Part shown: in pieces, positions 15,438 through 23,590 of the stretch
Layout of the letters: the number at the start of each line of letters is the position of its first letter
Position numbering within the stretch: the first letter of the stretch is position 1
Assembly (NCBI GenBank): GCA_041494805.1
Contig: JBGQBN010000048.1
Span: 1-32,511 of the forward strand
Direction of reading: 5' to 3'
Origin: JBGQBN01 sp041494805
GTDB lineage: Bacteria; Acidobacteriota; Terriglobia; Terriglobales; Acidobacteriaceae
DNA length: 32,511 nucleotides
Notes under the pieces: generated by a model
The model's input: only the letters and a program-made list of their open reading frames with translations
Told to the model about the DNA's origin: nothing
Databases searched by the model: none
Program-made: the position numbers and the translations under genes

Positions 15438-16367
15438 ATGGATTGGCGACAACTTTGGGACATCGCTTCCGCGCCCGACAACGTACCCATCGTGGGTCTG
15501 ATTCCACTACTCGCCTTTTACATCTATCTGGCGTGGAAGCAGGCCCGGGCCAACGACCAACTGATCGCCGAACTCGAAACCAGTCCCGCGATGGCCAAGA
15601 CCCACCATCGCAAGACCTGGCCTTTCCGTCCCGGCTGGCAGAAAGAAGTGCACGTCTGGCCGTTCCTCTTGCGCATTGAGTTCCTCGCCGCCATCATCGT
15701 CACTATTCTTCTCATGGTCTGGTCCATCACCTTGAACGCCCCGCTGGAAGAGCCGGCCAATCCCAACCTCACCATGAATCCCGCGAAAGCGCCCTGGTAC
15801 TTCCTCGGCCTGCAGGAAATGCTGGTGTACTTCGATCCCTGGATCGCCGGTGTGGTGATGCCGACGCTGATTATCGTCGGCTTGATGGTGATTCCCTATA
15901 TTGACACCAACCCGCTGGGCAGCGGCTACTACACCTGGAAGCAGCGCAAGTTTTCCATCGGCACTTTTCTGTTCGGCTTCATCATTCTCTGGGTTTCGAT
16001 GATCATCATCGGCACCTTCATCCGCGGTCCCGGTTGGCAGTGGTTCTGGCCAGGACAAACCTGGGATCACAATCGCCTAATTTACGAAGTGAATCGCGAC
16101 TTGCCGGACATTTTTGGCATCACCAGCAATCTGGCCAAGGCGGTCTTCGGCGGGATCGTGGTCGTCGGCTTTTATCTCGTGGGCGGATTCATCACCCATG
16201 CCCTGTTCCGGCGCTACAACCCGAAGGACTATAAGCGCATGAGCCTGCTGCAGTATTCCATCATGATGTTTTTCCTGCTCACCATGGTGGCACTGCCAGC
16301 GAAGATGCTGTTGCGGCTCTTGTGGCACATCAAGTACGTGTGGATCACGCCGTGGTTCAACGTCTAG
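15438..16367 (+). CDS. Cytochrome b C-terminal (subunit IV-like) subunit of the bc complex
   Basis: A 309-residue membrane protein corresponding to the C-terminal part of cytochrome b but roughly twice the size of plastid subunit IV. There are about six hydrophobic helices: one near the N-terminus (14-33), one at 78-99, and four more between 130 and 290. The Qo-site loop reads NPAKAPWYFLGLQE (114-127), so the PEWY motif appears as APWY and the conserved Glu is replaced. The pattern is recognisable from other bacterial split-b complexes (recollection, not searched). A leading GGAG lies at 15429. It is encoded between cytochrome b and the multihaem cytochrome, which is expected to take its electrons. 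Confidence 0.9.
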   Translation: MDWRQLWDIASAPDNVPIVGLIPLLAFYIYLAWKQARANDQLIAELETSPAMAKTHHRKTWPFRPGWQKEVHVWPFLLRIEFLAAIIVTILLMVWSITLNAPLEEPANPNLTMNPAKAPWYFLGLQEMLVYFDPWIAGVVMPTLIIVGLMVIPYIDTNPLGSGYYTWKQRKFSIGTFLFGFIILWVSMIIIGTFIRGPGWQWFWPGQTWDHNRLIYEVNRDLPDIFGITSNLAKAVFGGIVVVGFYLVGGFITHALFRRYNPKDYKRMSLLQYSIMMFFLLTMVALPAKMLLRLLWHIKYVWITPWFNV

Positions 16368-16373
16368 GAGAAG

Positions 16374-16450
16374 TGGCCGGTGACTGGTGGTTAGTGGCCA
16401 GCAAACTGGCGAAGCTCTGGCCACTGGTCACTGACCACTAGCCACTGAGG
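16374..16450. repeat. Dyad repeat of the TGGCCAGTGACTGG family inside the bc operon
   Basis: Imperfect inverted arms at 16374-16401 (tggccggtgactggtggtta and gtggccag) and 16417-16448 (ctggccactggtcactgacc and actagccactgag) fill the whole 88-nt spacer. The right arm ends in GAGG (16446-16449), at 6-nt spacing from the cytochrome c ATG at 16456, so the repeat supplies the ribosome binding site. Confidence 0.7.
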
Positions 16451-16455
16451 TCTAA

Positions 16456-19400
16456 ATGCCCGAACAACCAATCCCCGAGCAAGACCCGATCGTAACTAAG
16501 TCCTACGCGCTGCATTACGTGGTGGCCATGGTCATCCTCATGGCCTCGCTGTTCTGGGCACTGTGGGACGAAGCGTACGGACAGCGCCCCTGGAAGGCTT
16601 TCCAGAGCGAATGGAAGCAACGCTACGCCGCATTCCTGAAGACCACCGAATCGAAGTCCGAGAAATCCCAAAAAGACGTTGAACAGAACCCGGAGTACCA
16701 GCAACTGCAGCAAGCCTACGATCAGGCCTATCAAAGTGCCAAGCCGCACCGGGAAGAACTCCAGAAGCAGATCACCGAACTCAGCGCCAAGATTCTCGCC
16801 GTCCAGAATGTCTTCACTGACAAGCGCGCCTACGCCAACGCCCTTACCTACGAGATCGAGACCGACACCACTGCCTCAGGCAAGCAGAGCAAGAAAAAGG
16901 ACCTTGAGGAATACAAAAAGGAACTCTGGACCGTCGAATATCCCGACGGCCACAAGGAAAAGTATGACTTCCGTCAGCTGGAAGAGAAATACAACGAACT
17001 CAAGGACGAGCGCACGAAGCTGAGCGCCGAACTGGGCGAAGTGCTCAAGCCGGTCACGGAGGCCAGCAACAAGATGTCGGAGTACATCTCCGAACACATG
17101 GTCGACCTTACGCCCGGCCAAATTGACGGCCTGAAGAAAAAGACCAGCGGGTGGGATCCGACCATCGTCCAGATCAACGTTGCCGAAGCCAACATCGTGG
17201 ACCGCTGCGAATCCTGCCACATGGGCGCGCGCGAACCGCTGAGGATCACCGCCGTGTCCATGACGCCCAAAGGCGAAAAGAAACCCGACGAATATGCTCA
17301 GGCATTTACCAGCCATCCTGAGCCTGAACTTCTGCAGATCCACGATCCTGACAAGTTCGGCTGTTCGCCCTGCCACCAGGGCAACGGCCGCGCCACCACC
17401 AGCGTCGAGAAAGCTCACGGAAACTACGAGCACTGGCTGTGGCCCCTCTTCCCCAAAGCAAACGCGGAAGCGGGCTGCCAGACCTGTCACTCTGCCGACA
17501 TGGTACTCATCAGCGGTGATGTGGGGTGGACGATCAGCGATGGCAAGGACCTCTTCCGGCGCAAAGGCTGCATGGGTTGCCATCGCTACGAGGGTTATGA
17601 CAAGGAGCCCGAAGACCTGAACTCAGTCAGCCAGCAAATCAAGCAGATCGAGCAGCAGAAGATCGACAACATCAAGCAGGCTGCGGATCTGATGAAGCAG
17701 GCCGACGCGGCCGAGTCCAACGAAGTGGCCAATCAACTGAACGGCAAAGCTATCGCGCTGAAAGTCTCCAACAGCAAGATGGATGGCCGCATCCAGCAAC
17801 TCGACTTCCAGGCTCACAGCCTGATGCAGGACATGAAAAAGGTTGGGCCAAATTTAAAGGACATTCGGCTCAAGCTGAACCGGAACTGGATTCCGGTCTG
17901 GTTGAAGAAGCCAAGTGACTTCAGGCCCACCACCAAGATGCCGAATTTCCGATTGAGCGATCAGCAGATCAAAGCCATTTCGGCATTTATCTGGCAGTCG
18001 GCATTCACCGATTCGTTGCCCAAGCAGAAACCCGGCAATGCAGAGCACGGCAAAGAACTCTTCGAGACCCGCGGCTGCCTGGCCTGCCACTCCTTCGGCG
18101 AAGGCGACCAGATGCAGGGTGGCACGTTCGCCGCGAACCTGACGCGCGTAGGAGAAAAAGCCAACTACGACTACCTGGTGCGCTGGATTCACAACGCCCG
18201 CGAGCGCTCGCGTCCCTACTGCCCGTACGAGAAGAAAGACATCGGCCCCGCCGACTACGCCAAGAAGGGCCTGCCTTACGTATTCGACCTGCAGCACAGC
18301 CAGTGTCCCAACGACGGCCACGAGCTTCAGGTGCAGAACATGACCGTGATGCCCAGCCTCCGCCTGGGTGCGGAGGACGCCCAGGACATCGCCACGTACC
18401 TCATGTCGCAGAAGAAGCAGGAGCCCTCTGCTTACGCCGACGCGTCTTTCATGGACGATCCCCAGCTGAAAGACGAAGGCAAGAAATGGGTTCGCCACTT
18501 CGGCTGCGCGGGCTGTCACGAGATTTCCGGTTTCGAGGACGAAGGCCGCATCGGAACCGAGCTGACCCAGGAAGGCAGCAAGCCCATCGAGCGCCTCGAT
18601 TTCGCCTGGTTCACCGAGACCGCGCAGCGTGGCGGAAAGAACGCCGAGCCTATCACCAATGCGGAAGACCTTGCCCGGCTGCCCGGCGGCCCCGCCAAGG
18701 GTCCCTGGTACGACCACAAGGGCTTCATCGAGCACAAGCTGGCTGAACCCGACGTCTATGACAAATTCAAGATCAAGTCCGAGACCGAAGTGCTCCGCAT
18801 GCCCAATCTGCACCTGAACAAAGATGAGATTCGGGCACTGACCACGTTCCTTCTGGGCAGCGAGGAAACTTCCCTGCCCGCCAGCTACCAGTACAAGCCC
18901 GGCGACGCCCGCCACGACATCCAGGAGGGCTGGTGGATTGTGAAGAAGTACAACTGCATGGGCTGCCACCAGTTCATCCCCGGCCAGCAAACCGCGCTGA
19001 TGGGCATGAAACAGTATCAGGATGTGCAGGAACAGTTGCCTCCCAAACTCCTGACCGAAGGCGCGCGCGTCGATCCCGAGTGGTTGCGGCGGTTCCTCTC
19101 CAATCCGTCTCTCAGCACGACAGACACGAACCGCAACGGGGTGCGGCCGTACCTGAAAGTCCGCATGCCCACGTTCTCGTTCTCCGACAACGAGCTGCGC
19201 AAGCTGGTGCGCTTCTTCCAGGCGCTCTCGCAGCAGCCCATGCCGTATATTCCGGAACAAGTACCGACATTGACGAGCAAGGAAACCGACATGGCACGCA
19301 GCCTGTTCTCGAGCACCGCCGCGCCCTGCCTGAAGTGTCACGCCACCGGCGAACCGCAGCATGACAAGATCGCCACCGCTCCCAACTTCCTGCTGGCGAA

Positions 19401-19719
19401 AGAGCGTTTGAAGCCGGACTGGGTCGAGCGCTGGATCATCGATCCGCAGGCCGTCAGCCCGGGCACGTCCATGCCATCCGGGCTGTTCCGGCGGGAGAAG
19501 AACCAGTGGGTCTTTGCCGGTCCGACACCGCCGTCGTTCCAGGGTTACGACAAAGACCACACCAAGCTGCTGGTGGATTACATTTTCCAGCTCACTCCGG
19601 AGGAACAGCGCCGGGTAGCGTCGTCCATGGGACGGACGCGAGCGTCGACGCAGCCGCGGGTGGACCACAAGCAGGCCGCCAATCTGCCGGGACGAACAAG
19701 CGGCGGTGGTTCGCGGTAA
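16456..19719 (+). CDS. Giant eight-haem cytochrome c of the bc complex
   Basis: A 1087-residue membrane-anchored, periplasmic cytochrome c. Layout: uncleaved N-terminal membrane helix (about 19-37); long charged coiled-coil region (about 45-210); a three-haem module with CXXCH at 251, 303 and 341; then five monohaem domains with CXXCH at 372, 541, 684, 834 and 958. Each of these five is followed by a likely distal Met in xMP motifs (M495, M632, M782, M904, M1006). The domain of haem 4 carries a second helical insertion (about 388-460), and the haem 5 domain carries an insert with two extra cysteines (C589, C617). It probably collects electrons from the Rieske subunit and passes them to an oxidase. 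Base composition matches its neighbours and no frameshift is seen. Confidence 0.92.
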   Translation: MPEQPIPEQDPIVTKSYALHYVVAMVILMASLFWALWDEAYGQRPWKAFQSEWKQRYAAFLKTTESKSEKSQKDVEQNPEYQQLQQAYDQAYQSAKPHREELQKQITELSAKILAVQNVFTDKRAYANALTYEIETDTTASGKQSKKKDLEEYKKELWTVEYPDGHKEKYDFRQLEEKYNELKDERTKLSAELGEVLKPVTEASNKMSEYISEHMVDLTPGQIDGLKKKTSGWDPTIVQINVAEANIVDRCESCHMGAREPLRITAVSMTPKGEKKPDEYAQAFTSHPEPELLQIHDPDKFGCSPCHQGNGRATTSVEKAHGNYEHWLWPLFPKANAEAGCQTCHSADMVLISGDVGWTISDGKDLFRRKGCMGCHRYEGYDKEPEDLNSVSQQIKQIEQQKIDNIKQAADLMKQADAAESNEVANQLNGKAIALKVSNSKMDGRIQQLDFQAHSLMQDMKKVGPNLKDIRLKLNRNWIPVWLKKPSDFRPTTKMPNFRLSDQQIKAISAFIWQSAFTDSLPKQKPGNAEHGKELFETRGCLACHSFGEGDQMQGGTFAANLTRVGEKANYDYLVRWIHNARERSRPYCPYEKKDIGPADYAKKGLPYVFDLQHSQCPNDGHELQVQNMTVMPSLRLGAEDAQDIATYLMSQKKQEPSAYADASFMDDPQLKDEGKKWVRHFGCAGCHEISGFEDEGRIGTELTQEGSKPIERLDFAWFTETAQRGGKNAEPITNAEDLARLPGGPAKGPWYDHKGFIEHKLAEPDVYDKFKIKSETEVLRMPNLHLNKDEIRALTTFLLGSEETSLPASYQYKPGDARHDIQEGWWIVKKYNCMGCHQFIPGQQTALMGMKQYQDVQEQLPPKLLTEGARVDPEWLRRFLSNPSLSTTDTNRNGVRPYLKVRMPTFSFSDNELRKLVRFFQALSQQPMPYIPEQVPTLTSKETDMARSLFSSTAAPCLKCHATGEPQHDKIATAPNFLLAKERLKPDWVERWIIDPQAVSPGTSMPSGLFRREKNQWVFAGPTPPSFQGYDKDHTKLLVDYIFQLTPEEQRRVASSMGRTRASTQPRVDHKQAANLPGRTSGGGSR

Positions 19720-19784
19720 AATATTAGGTTTGCCGCGCTGCAAAGATTTTCAAGAGATTCTCAATTCAAGAAAGGGTCGACATC

Positions 19785-20567
19785 ATGAATAAGAAAACCT
19801 GGGCAGCAATGCTAGGACTGCTTTGCCTCCTCGGGCTATGGCTCCTGGCAGGCTGCAGCAAGAAGGAAAACACGGAAGAGCAAACGGCCTCCGCACCCGG
19901 ATCCGCGCAACCTGCGGCGGCCGCAACCCCAATCGATCCCGCTACCGTGGCTTCAGTCAGCGGTACGGCGAAGTTCGACGGCGCCGCTCCCAAACCCGCC
20001 AAGATTGACATGAGCCAGGACCCAGCCTGCAAGGGCGCAAATGCGGCCGAGACCATAGTGGCGGACGGCGGCAAACTTGCCAACGTTTTCGTTTACGTAA
20101 AAGACGGACTGGGAAATCGCACCTTCGACGTTCCCAAGGATGCGGTTACCCTCGACCAGAGCGGCTGCCGTTATCATCCGCATGTCCTCGGCGTCATGAC
20201 CGGACAGAACATCGAGATCAAGAACGACGATCCCACCACCCACAACATCCATCCCACACCGGCTGCCAACCGGGAGTGGAACGAGTCCCAACCCCCGCAG
20301 GCTGCTCCTCTGGAGAAGAACTTCGCCCGCGAAGAAATCATGCTGCCGGTGAAGTGCAACCAGCATCCCTGGATGAAGATGTACATGAACGTAGTGAAGA
20401 GCCCGTTCTACGCAGTCACCGGGGCCGACGGCAAGTATGAGATCAAAGGCCTGCCGCCGGGCGACTACACACTCGCCTTCGTGCATGAGAAGCTCGGCGT
20501 GCAGGAACAAAAGGTCACACTGGCCGCCAAAGACAGCAAGACCGTAGACGCAAGTTTCAAACAGTAA
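19785..20567 (+). CDS. Cupredoxin-like lipoprotein with C-terminal carboxypeptidase-regulatory-like domain
   Basis: A 260-residue lipoprotein: signal peptide to residue 23 and lipobox LAGC with C24 as the lipidated residue, then an Ala/Pro/Thr-rich linker (30-55). The core resembles a plastocyanin/methanol-utilisation-type domain with likely type I copper ligands H153 (in DPTTHNIHPTP), C191, H194 and M197 (VKCNQHPWMKM). The end (about 205-258) is a beta-sandwich with GADGKYEIKGLPPGDYTLAFVHE, typical of CarboxypepD_reg/DUF2012-like domains. The gene lies 65 nt after the multihaem cytochrome and just before ctaA. It may be an electron carrier between the cytochrome and an oxidase, or a copper donor for oxidase assembly; the sequence cannot choose. 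The ATG is preceded by AAGAAAGGG. Confidence 0.85.
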   Translation: MNKKTWAAMLGLLCLLGLWLLAGCSKKENTEEQTASAPGSAQPAAAATPIDPATVASVSGTAKFDGAAPKPAKIDMSQDPACKGANAAETIVADGGKLANVFVYVKDGLGNRTFDVPKDAVTLDQSGCRYHPHVLGVMTGQNIEIKNDDPTTHNIHPTPAANREWNESQPPQAAPLEKNFAREEIMLPVKCNQHPWMKMYMNVVKSPFYAVTGADGKYEIKGLPPGDYTLAFVHEKLGVQEQKVTLAAKDSKTVDASFKQ

Positions 20568-20611
20568 CTGCTTTGTTAGGATGACCGAACGCACCTCGGC
20601 GGTTGTGTGGG

Positions 20612-20650
20612 GACGGGCGACTCGCCCGTCCATGCCGAGCAAAGCTCGGC
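20612..20650. repeat. Two G+C hairpins between the cupredoxin gene and ctaA
   Basis: GACGGGCG/CGCCCGTC (20612-20619/20623-20630) and GCCGAGC/GCTCGGC (20634-20640/20644-20650) are perfect stems of 8 and 7 bp with 3-nt loops. There is no T-tract. They lie 18 nt upstream of the ctaA ribosome binding site. Confidence 0.6.
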
Positions 20651-20667
20651 GGTAGTCTCGCCGAACC

Positions 20668-20682
20668 AAGGAGCCAGTTCTG
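20668..20682 (+). promoter_or_regulatory. Strong Shine-Dalgarno site that decides a CTG start for ctaA
   Basis: AAGGAG at 20668-20673 lies 6 nt before CTG at 20680-20682. No ATG, GTG or TTG exists in this frame between the upstream stop (20653-20655) and ATG 20842, and starting at the latter would lose the first membrane helix. Confidence 0.7.
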
Positions 20683-21618
20683 AAGTCGGTCGCCACGCCA
20701 TACAACCGCGCTCTCCACCTCTTCGCCGTCTTCACGGCCAGCGCGACGCTGCTTCTGATCATCGCTGGAGCCCTGGTCACCAGCAACGATGCCGGCCTCT
20801 CCGTCCCCGATTGGCCCACTTCCTTCGGCTCGCTCTACAAGATGCCGCACATGGTCGGGGGCGTAAGATTCGAACACACCCATCGCATGGTGGCTGAGTT
20901 CGTCGGACTCCTCACCATCATCCTCGCCATCTGGACCTGGCGGACGGAACGCCGCCTCTGGATGAAGTATTTGGGCGTCGCCGCCCTGGGCACGGTCATC
21001 GCGCAAGGCATCCTGGGTGGAATCACTGTACTCCACTACCTTCCCCCAGCGGTGTCTTCGGCCCACGCCGCGCTCGCGCAGACTTTTTTCTGCATCGCGG
21101 TCGTGATCGCGCTGTTCACCGGACGCCATTGGGTGGAAGAAGTGCCACGAGTTGAATTCGATCAGCAACGTCCCAGCCTCGTCACCCTGACTTTGCTTTC
21201 CATTTTCGTGCTCTACGTGCAACTGATCCTGGGCGCCATGTTCCGTCACAAAGGCATGAGTTGGTGGCCGCACGTCCTGAATGCTGCGATCGTGGCTCTG
21301 GTCCTCACTTGGACAGCGATTCGCGCCCTCTCGCAATACTCGAAGATCGAACCGGTCAGACGTCCGGCAATCACCCTGCTTTCATTGCTCATCGGCCAAC
21401 TGTGCCTCGGCTTCGTGGCTTTCCTGACGCGCGTGGCCTGGGGTCACGACGCGGCTCAGCCTGAGTTACCCATGGTGATCTCGACGGTTGCGCATGTCGC
21501 GGTCGGAGCCTTGCTGCTGGCTACGGCAGTGATTCTAGCCATTCAGGTTTGGCGTCATGTTCCGGTAGCGTTTGAAGAACGAGTTCCAAGTGGACAGCGA
21601 AAGCCGGTGGTGGCATGA
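20680..21618 (+). CDS. ctaA: Haem A synthase (CtaA/COX15), CTG start
   Basis: A 312-residue polytopic membrane protein that oxidises the C8 methyl of haem O to give haem A. It has eight predicted helices in two related halves. Haem-ligand-type histidines are seen in FEHTHRM (64-70), SSAHAALAQ, WWPHVLNA and STVAHVAVG. The frame upstream of the first ATG (20842) encodes a proper N-terminus: YNRALHLFAVFTAS, then a hydrophobic helix, then TSNDAGLSVPDWPTSFG (34-50), which is the conserved first periplasmic loop of the family. The start is therefore CTG at 20680, with a perfect AAGGAG 6 nt upstream. The stop overlaps the ctaB start (ATGA), indicating translational coupling. Confidence 0.9.
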   Translation: MKSVATPYNRALHLFAVFTASATLLLIIAGALVTSNDAGLSVPDWPTSFGSLYKMPHMVGGVRFEHTHRMVAEFVGLLTIILAIWTWRTERRLWMKYLGVAALGTVIAQGILGGITVLHYLPPAVSSAHAALAQTFFCIAVVIALFTGRHWVEEVPRVEFDQQRPSLVTLTLLSIFVLYVQLILGAMFRHKGMSWWPHVLNAAIVALVLTWTAIRALSQYSKIEPVRRPAITLLSLLIGQLCLGFVAFLTRVAWGHDAAQPELPMVISTVAHVAVGALLLATAVILAIQVWRHVPVAFEERVPSGQRKPVVA

Positions 21619-22550
21619 GCACTGCGATACAGCCTCTAGTGGTCCCACGTGGCGGCGTCATGACGCTGGCTCGCGATTACGCCGAATTGACTAAGCTGCG
21701 CGTGACCACGCTGATCGTAATGACCGCCTGGTGTGGCTACTACTTCGGAGCGCTGAAGTCCGGCGTGTCTTCGGTCTCCTGGGGTTTGTTTCATGCGCTA
21801 CTGGGGATCGGCCTGGTTTCAGCCGGAACCGCCGCCCTGAACGAAGTGATGGAGCGCGACATCGACGGCCTGATGCGCCGCACCGCCCGGCGTCCGCTGC
21901 CTACCGGGCGCATGAGCCTGTGGCACGCGTTGATGGTGGGCGCTCTGATGACTCTGGGCGGCGCGCTCTACCTCGGCCTGGCGCTTAATCCTCTGACTGG
22001 CTGGTTGTCGCTGGCTACCTCGGCAGTTTATCTCGCCGCTTACACGCCGCTGAAGAAGGTCCATCCCATCTGCACTTTCGTGGGAGCTTTCCCCGGAGCC
22101 ATGCCCGGTGTGCTGGGCTGGACTGCCGCCCGCGGACGCTTGGAATGGGGCGCGCTGGTGATGTTTGCCATCGTCTTCTTTTGGCAGTTCCCCCACTTCT
22201 TCTCTATCGCCTGGCTGTATCGCGAAGACTACGAGGCGGGCAGCATCCACATGCTGCCGGTTGTGGAACCGGACGGCAAATCTACCGCTCGGCAGATTCT
22301 TTTCTATTCGGTCGCATTGATTCCAATTAGTCTGCTGCCCACCTTCCTGGGCATGTCAGGCAGGCTATATCTCCTGGGCGCGGTGGTGATGAGTTCGGCC
22401 CTCCTCTATTTCGGAGTCCGCCTGGCCACGTTCAAGCTGGCCCCTGACACCGCCCGGTCCAAACAGCGGGCGCGCCATCTCTTGCAGGCAACAGTGTTCT
22501 ACTTGCCGCTCCTGTTCGCTTTGATGATGCTCAACACGGTCTCGTCGTAG
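21615..22550 (+). CDS. ctaB: Protohaem IX farnesyltransferase (haem O synthase)
   Basis: A 311-residue UbiA-superfamily prenyltransferase that adds the farnesyl group to haem b, giving haem O for CtaA. It has about nine membrane helices. The first Asp-rich motif is NEVMERDIDGLMRRTARRPLPTGR (split here as N76-D82-D84 and the RT-RPLP stretch), and a second motif is seen in WLYREDYEAGSIHMLPV. It overlaps ctaA by 4 nt, so the two enzymes are made together. Its stop codon lies within the -10 hexamer assigned to the following ABC ATPase gene, and the next start codon is only 8 nt away. Confidence 0.94.
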   Translation: MSTAIQPLVVPRGGVMTLARDYAELTKLRVTTLIVMTAWCGYYFGALKSGVSSVSWGLFHALLGIGLVSAGTAALNEVMERDIDGLMRRTARRPLPTGRMSLWHALMVGALMTLGGALYLGLALNPLTGWLSLATSAVYLAAYTPLKKVHPICTFVGAFPGAMPGVLGWTAARGRLEWGALVMFAIVFFWQFPHFFSIAWLYREDYEAGSIHMLPVVEPDGKSTARQILFYSVALIPISLLPTFLGMSGRLYLLGAVVMSSALLYFGVRLATFKLAPDTARSKQRARHLLQATVFYLPLLFALMMLNTVSS

Positions 22551-22553
22551 AAT
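22548..22553 (+). promoter_or_regulatory. -10 overlapping the ctaB stop, probable leaderless start of the ABC ATPase gene
   Basis: TAGAAT begins at the TAG stop of ctaB (22548-22550) and lies 5 nt before GTG 22559, with no TG extension. The gene could also be translated from the ctaA-ctaB message by re-initiation, so the promoter is a prediction. Confidence 0.4.
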
Positions 22554-22558
22554 AGCCT

Positions 22559-23584
22559 GTGGCTTCCAAAACAACCGCACATGCCGTGGCTGGCTCAGAG
22601 GCCGACCTCACCGTCGCGGCGCCCTCCGTTATCAGCGTCCAGGATTTGGTCCACCGCTACGACGGTCGCACGGCCCTGAATGGTGTGTCCTTCGATGTAG
22701 ACCACGCCGAGTTGTTCGGCCTACTCGGACCGAATGGCAGCGGCAAGACCACTCTGTTTCGCATCCTCTCGACTTTGATGATCCCAGGCGGTGGGCGCGC
22801 CCTCATCATGGGCTACGACGCAGCCAAGGAATCCAACAACCTGCGCCGACAGATCGGAGTCGTATTCCAGGCCCAGAGTATTGACCTGAAGCTCACCGCC
22901 GCGGAGAACCTGTGGCATCAGGGTCACCTCTACGGCCTGCGTGGCCGGGCACTGAAGTCGCGGATCACGGAGATGCTGGCCCGGGTCGGACTGGCAGACC
23001 GCGCCAAGGAAAAAGCTGAAACCTTCTCCGGCGGCATGCAACGCCGCCTGGAACTGGCCAAAGGCCTGCTTCATCATCCTTCAGTTCTACTTTTGGATGA
23101 GCCTACGACCGGTCTCGACCCCGGCGCCCGCCGCGATCTTTGGCAGTACCTGCAGATTCTGCGTGACGAAGAAAGAGTCACGGTGATCGTGACTACCCAT
23201 CTGATGGAAGAAGCCGATCGTTGCGACCGCCTCGCCATCCTTAACCAAGGAAAACTGGTGGCGCTGGGAACCCCAGCCGACCTGAAGCATGAGATCGGTG
23301 GGGACGTGATCCTGCTCGATACCCTGGACGCGGAATCGCTTGCCGAGCGTATTCGTTCCCGCTTCAACGCGGACGCGCAGGTACTCGAGGGGCAGGTTCG
23401 CCTGGAACGCGAGAATGGCCATCGCTTCATCACCGATGTGGTGGAAGCCTTCCCCGGCGAGATCGAAGCGATTTCGGTGAGCAAACCGACGCTGGAAGAT
23501 GTCTTCATTCACCGCACGGGTCACAAGTTCTGGACGGAAGATCAGGAATCCGTGCCGTCGGAATCAACAACCAACAGGAGATAG
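22559..23584 (+). CDS. ABC transporter ATPase (DrrA/CcmA-like)
   Basis: A 341-residue ABC ATPase with Walker A GPNGSGKTT (57-65), Q-loop VVFQAQS (101-107), signature FSGGMQRRLELAKG (156-169), Walker B VLLLDEPTTGLDP (176-188) and H-loop VTTHLMEEADRCD. The region after about residue 240 is an extra C-terminal domain of ~100 residues, as in DrrA/NatA-type exporters. The first ~25 residues before the ATPase fold are a low-complexity extension. Its partner permease is encoded at 23798-24622, with a 66-residue membrane protein between. The setting between ctaB and a CtaM-like gene suggests a role in cytochrome oxidase or haem A handling; the cargo is unknown. Confidence 0.9.
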   Translation: MASKTTAHAVAGSEADLTVAAPSVISVQDLVHRYDGRTALNGVSFDVDHAELFGLLGPNGSGKTTLFRILSTLMIPGGGRALIMGYDAAKESNNLRRQIGVVFQAQSIDLKLTAAENLWHQGHLYGLRGRALKSRITEMLARVGLADRAKEKAETFSGGMQRRLELAKGLLHHPSVLLLDEPTTGLDPGARRDLWQYLQILRDEERVTVIVTTHLMEEADRCDRLAILNQGKLVALGTPADLKHEIGGDVILLDTLDAESLAERIRSRFNADAQVLEGQVRLERENGHRFITDVVEAFPGEIEAISVSKPTLEDVFIHRTGHKFWTEDQESVPSESTTNRR

Positions 23585-23590
23585 CGTCCC

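Noticed and set aside
17854..19743. 629-residue open frame on the minus strand opposite the multihaem cytochrome
   Set aside because: It mirrors the codon structure of the plus-strand cytochrome, has no recognisable domain, and the plus frame carries eight CXXCH motifs.
20842..21618. ctaA starting at ATG 20842
   Set aside because: This loses the first membrane helix and conserved loop encoded in frame upstream, and there is no Shine-Dalgarno site for this ATG as strong as the AAGGAG at 20668.
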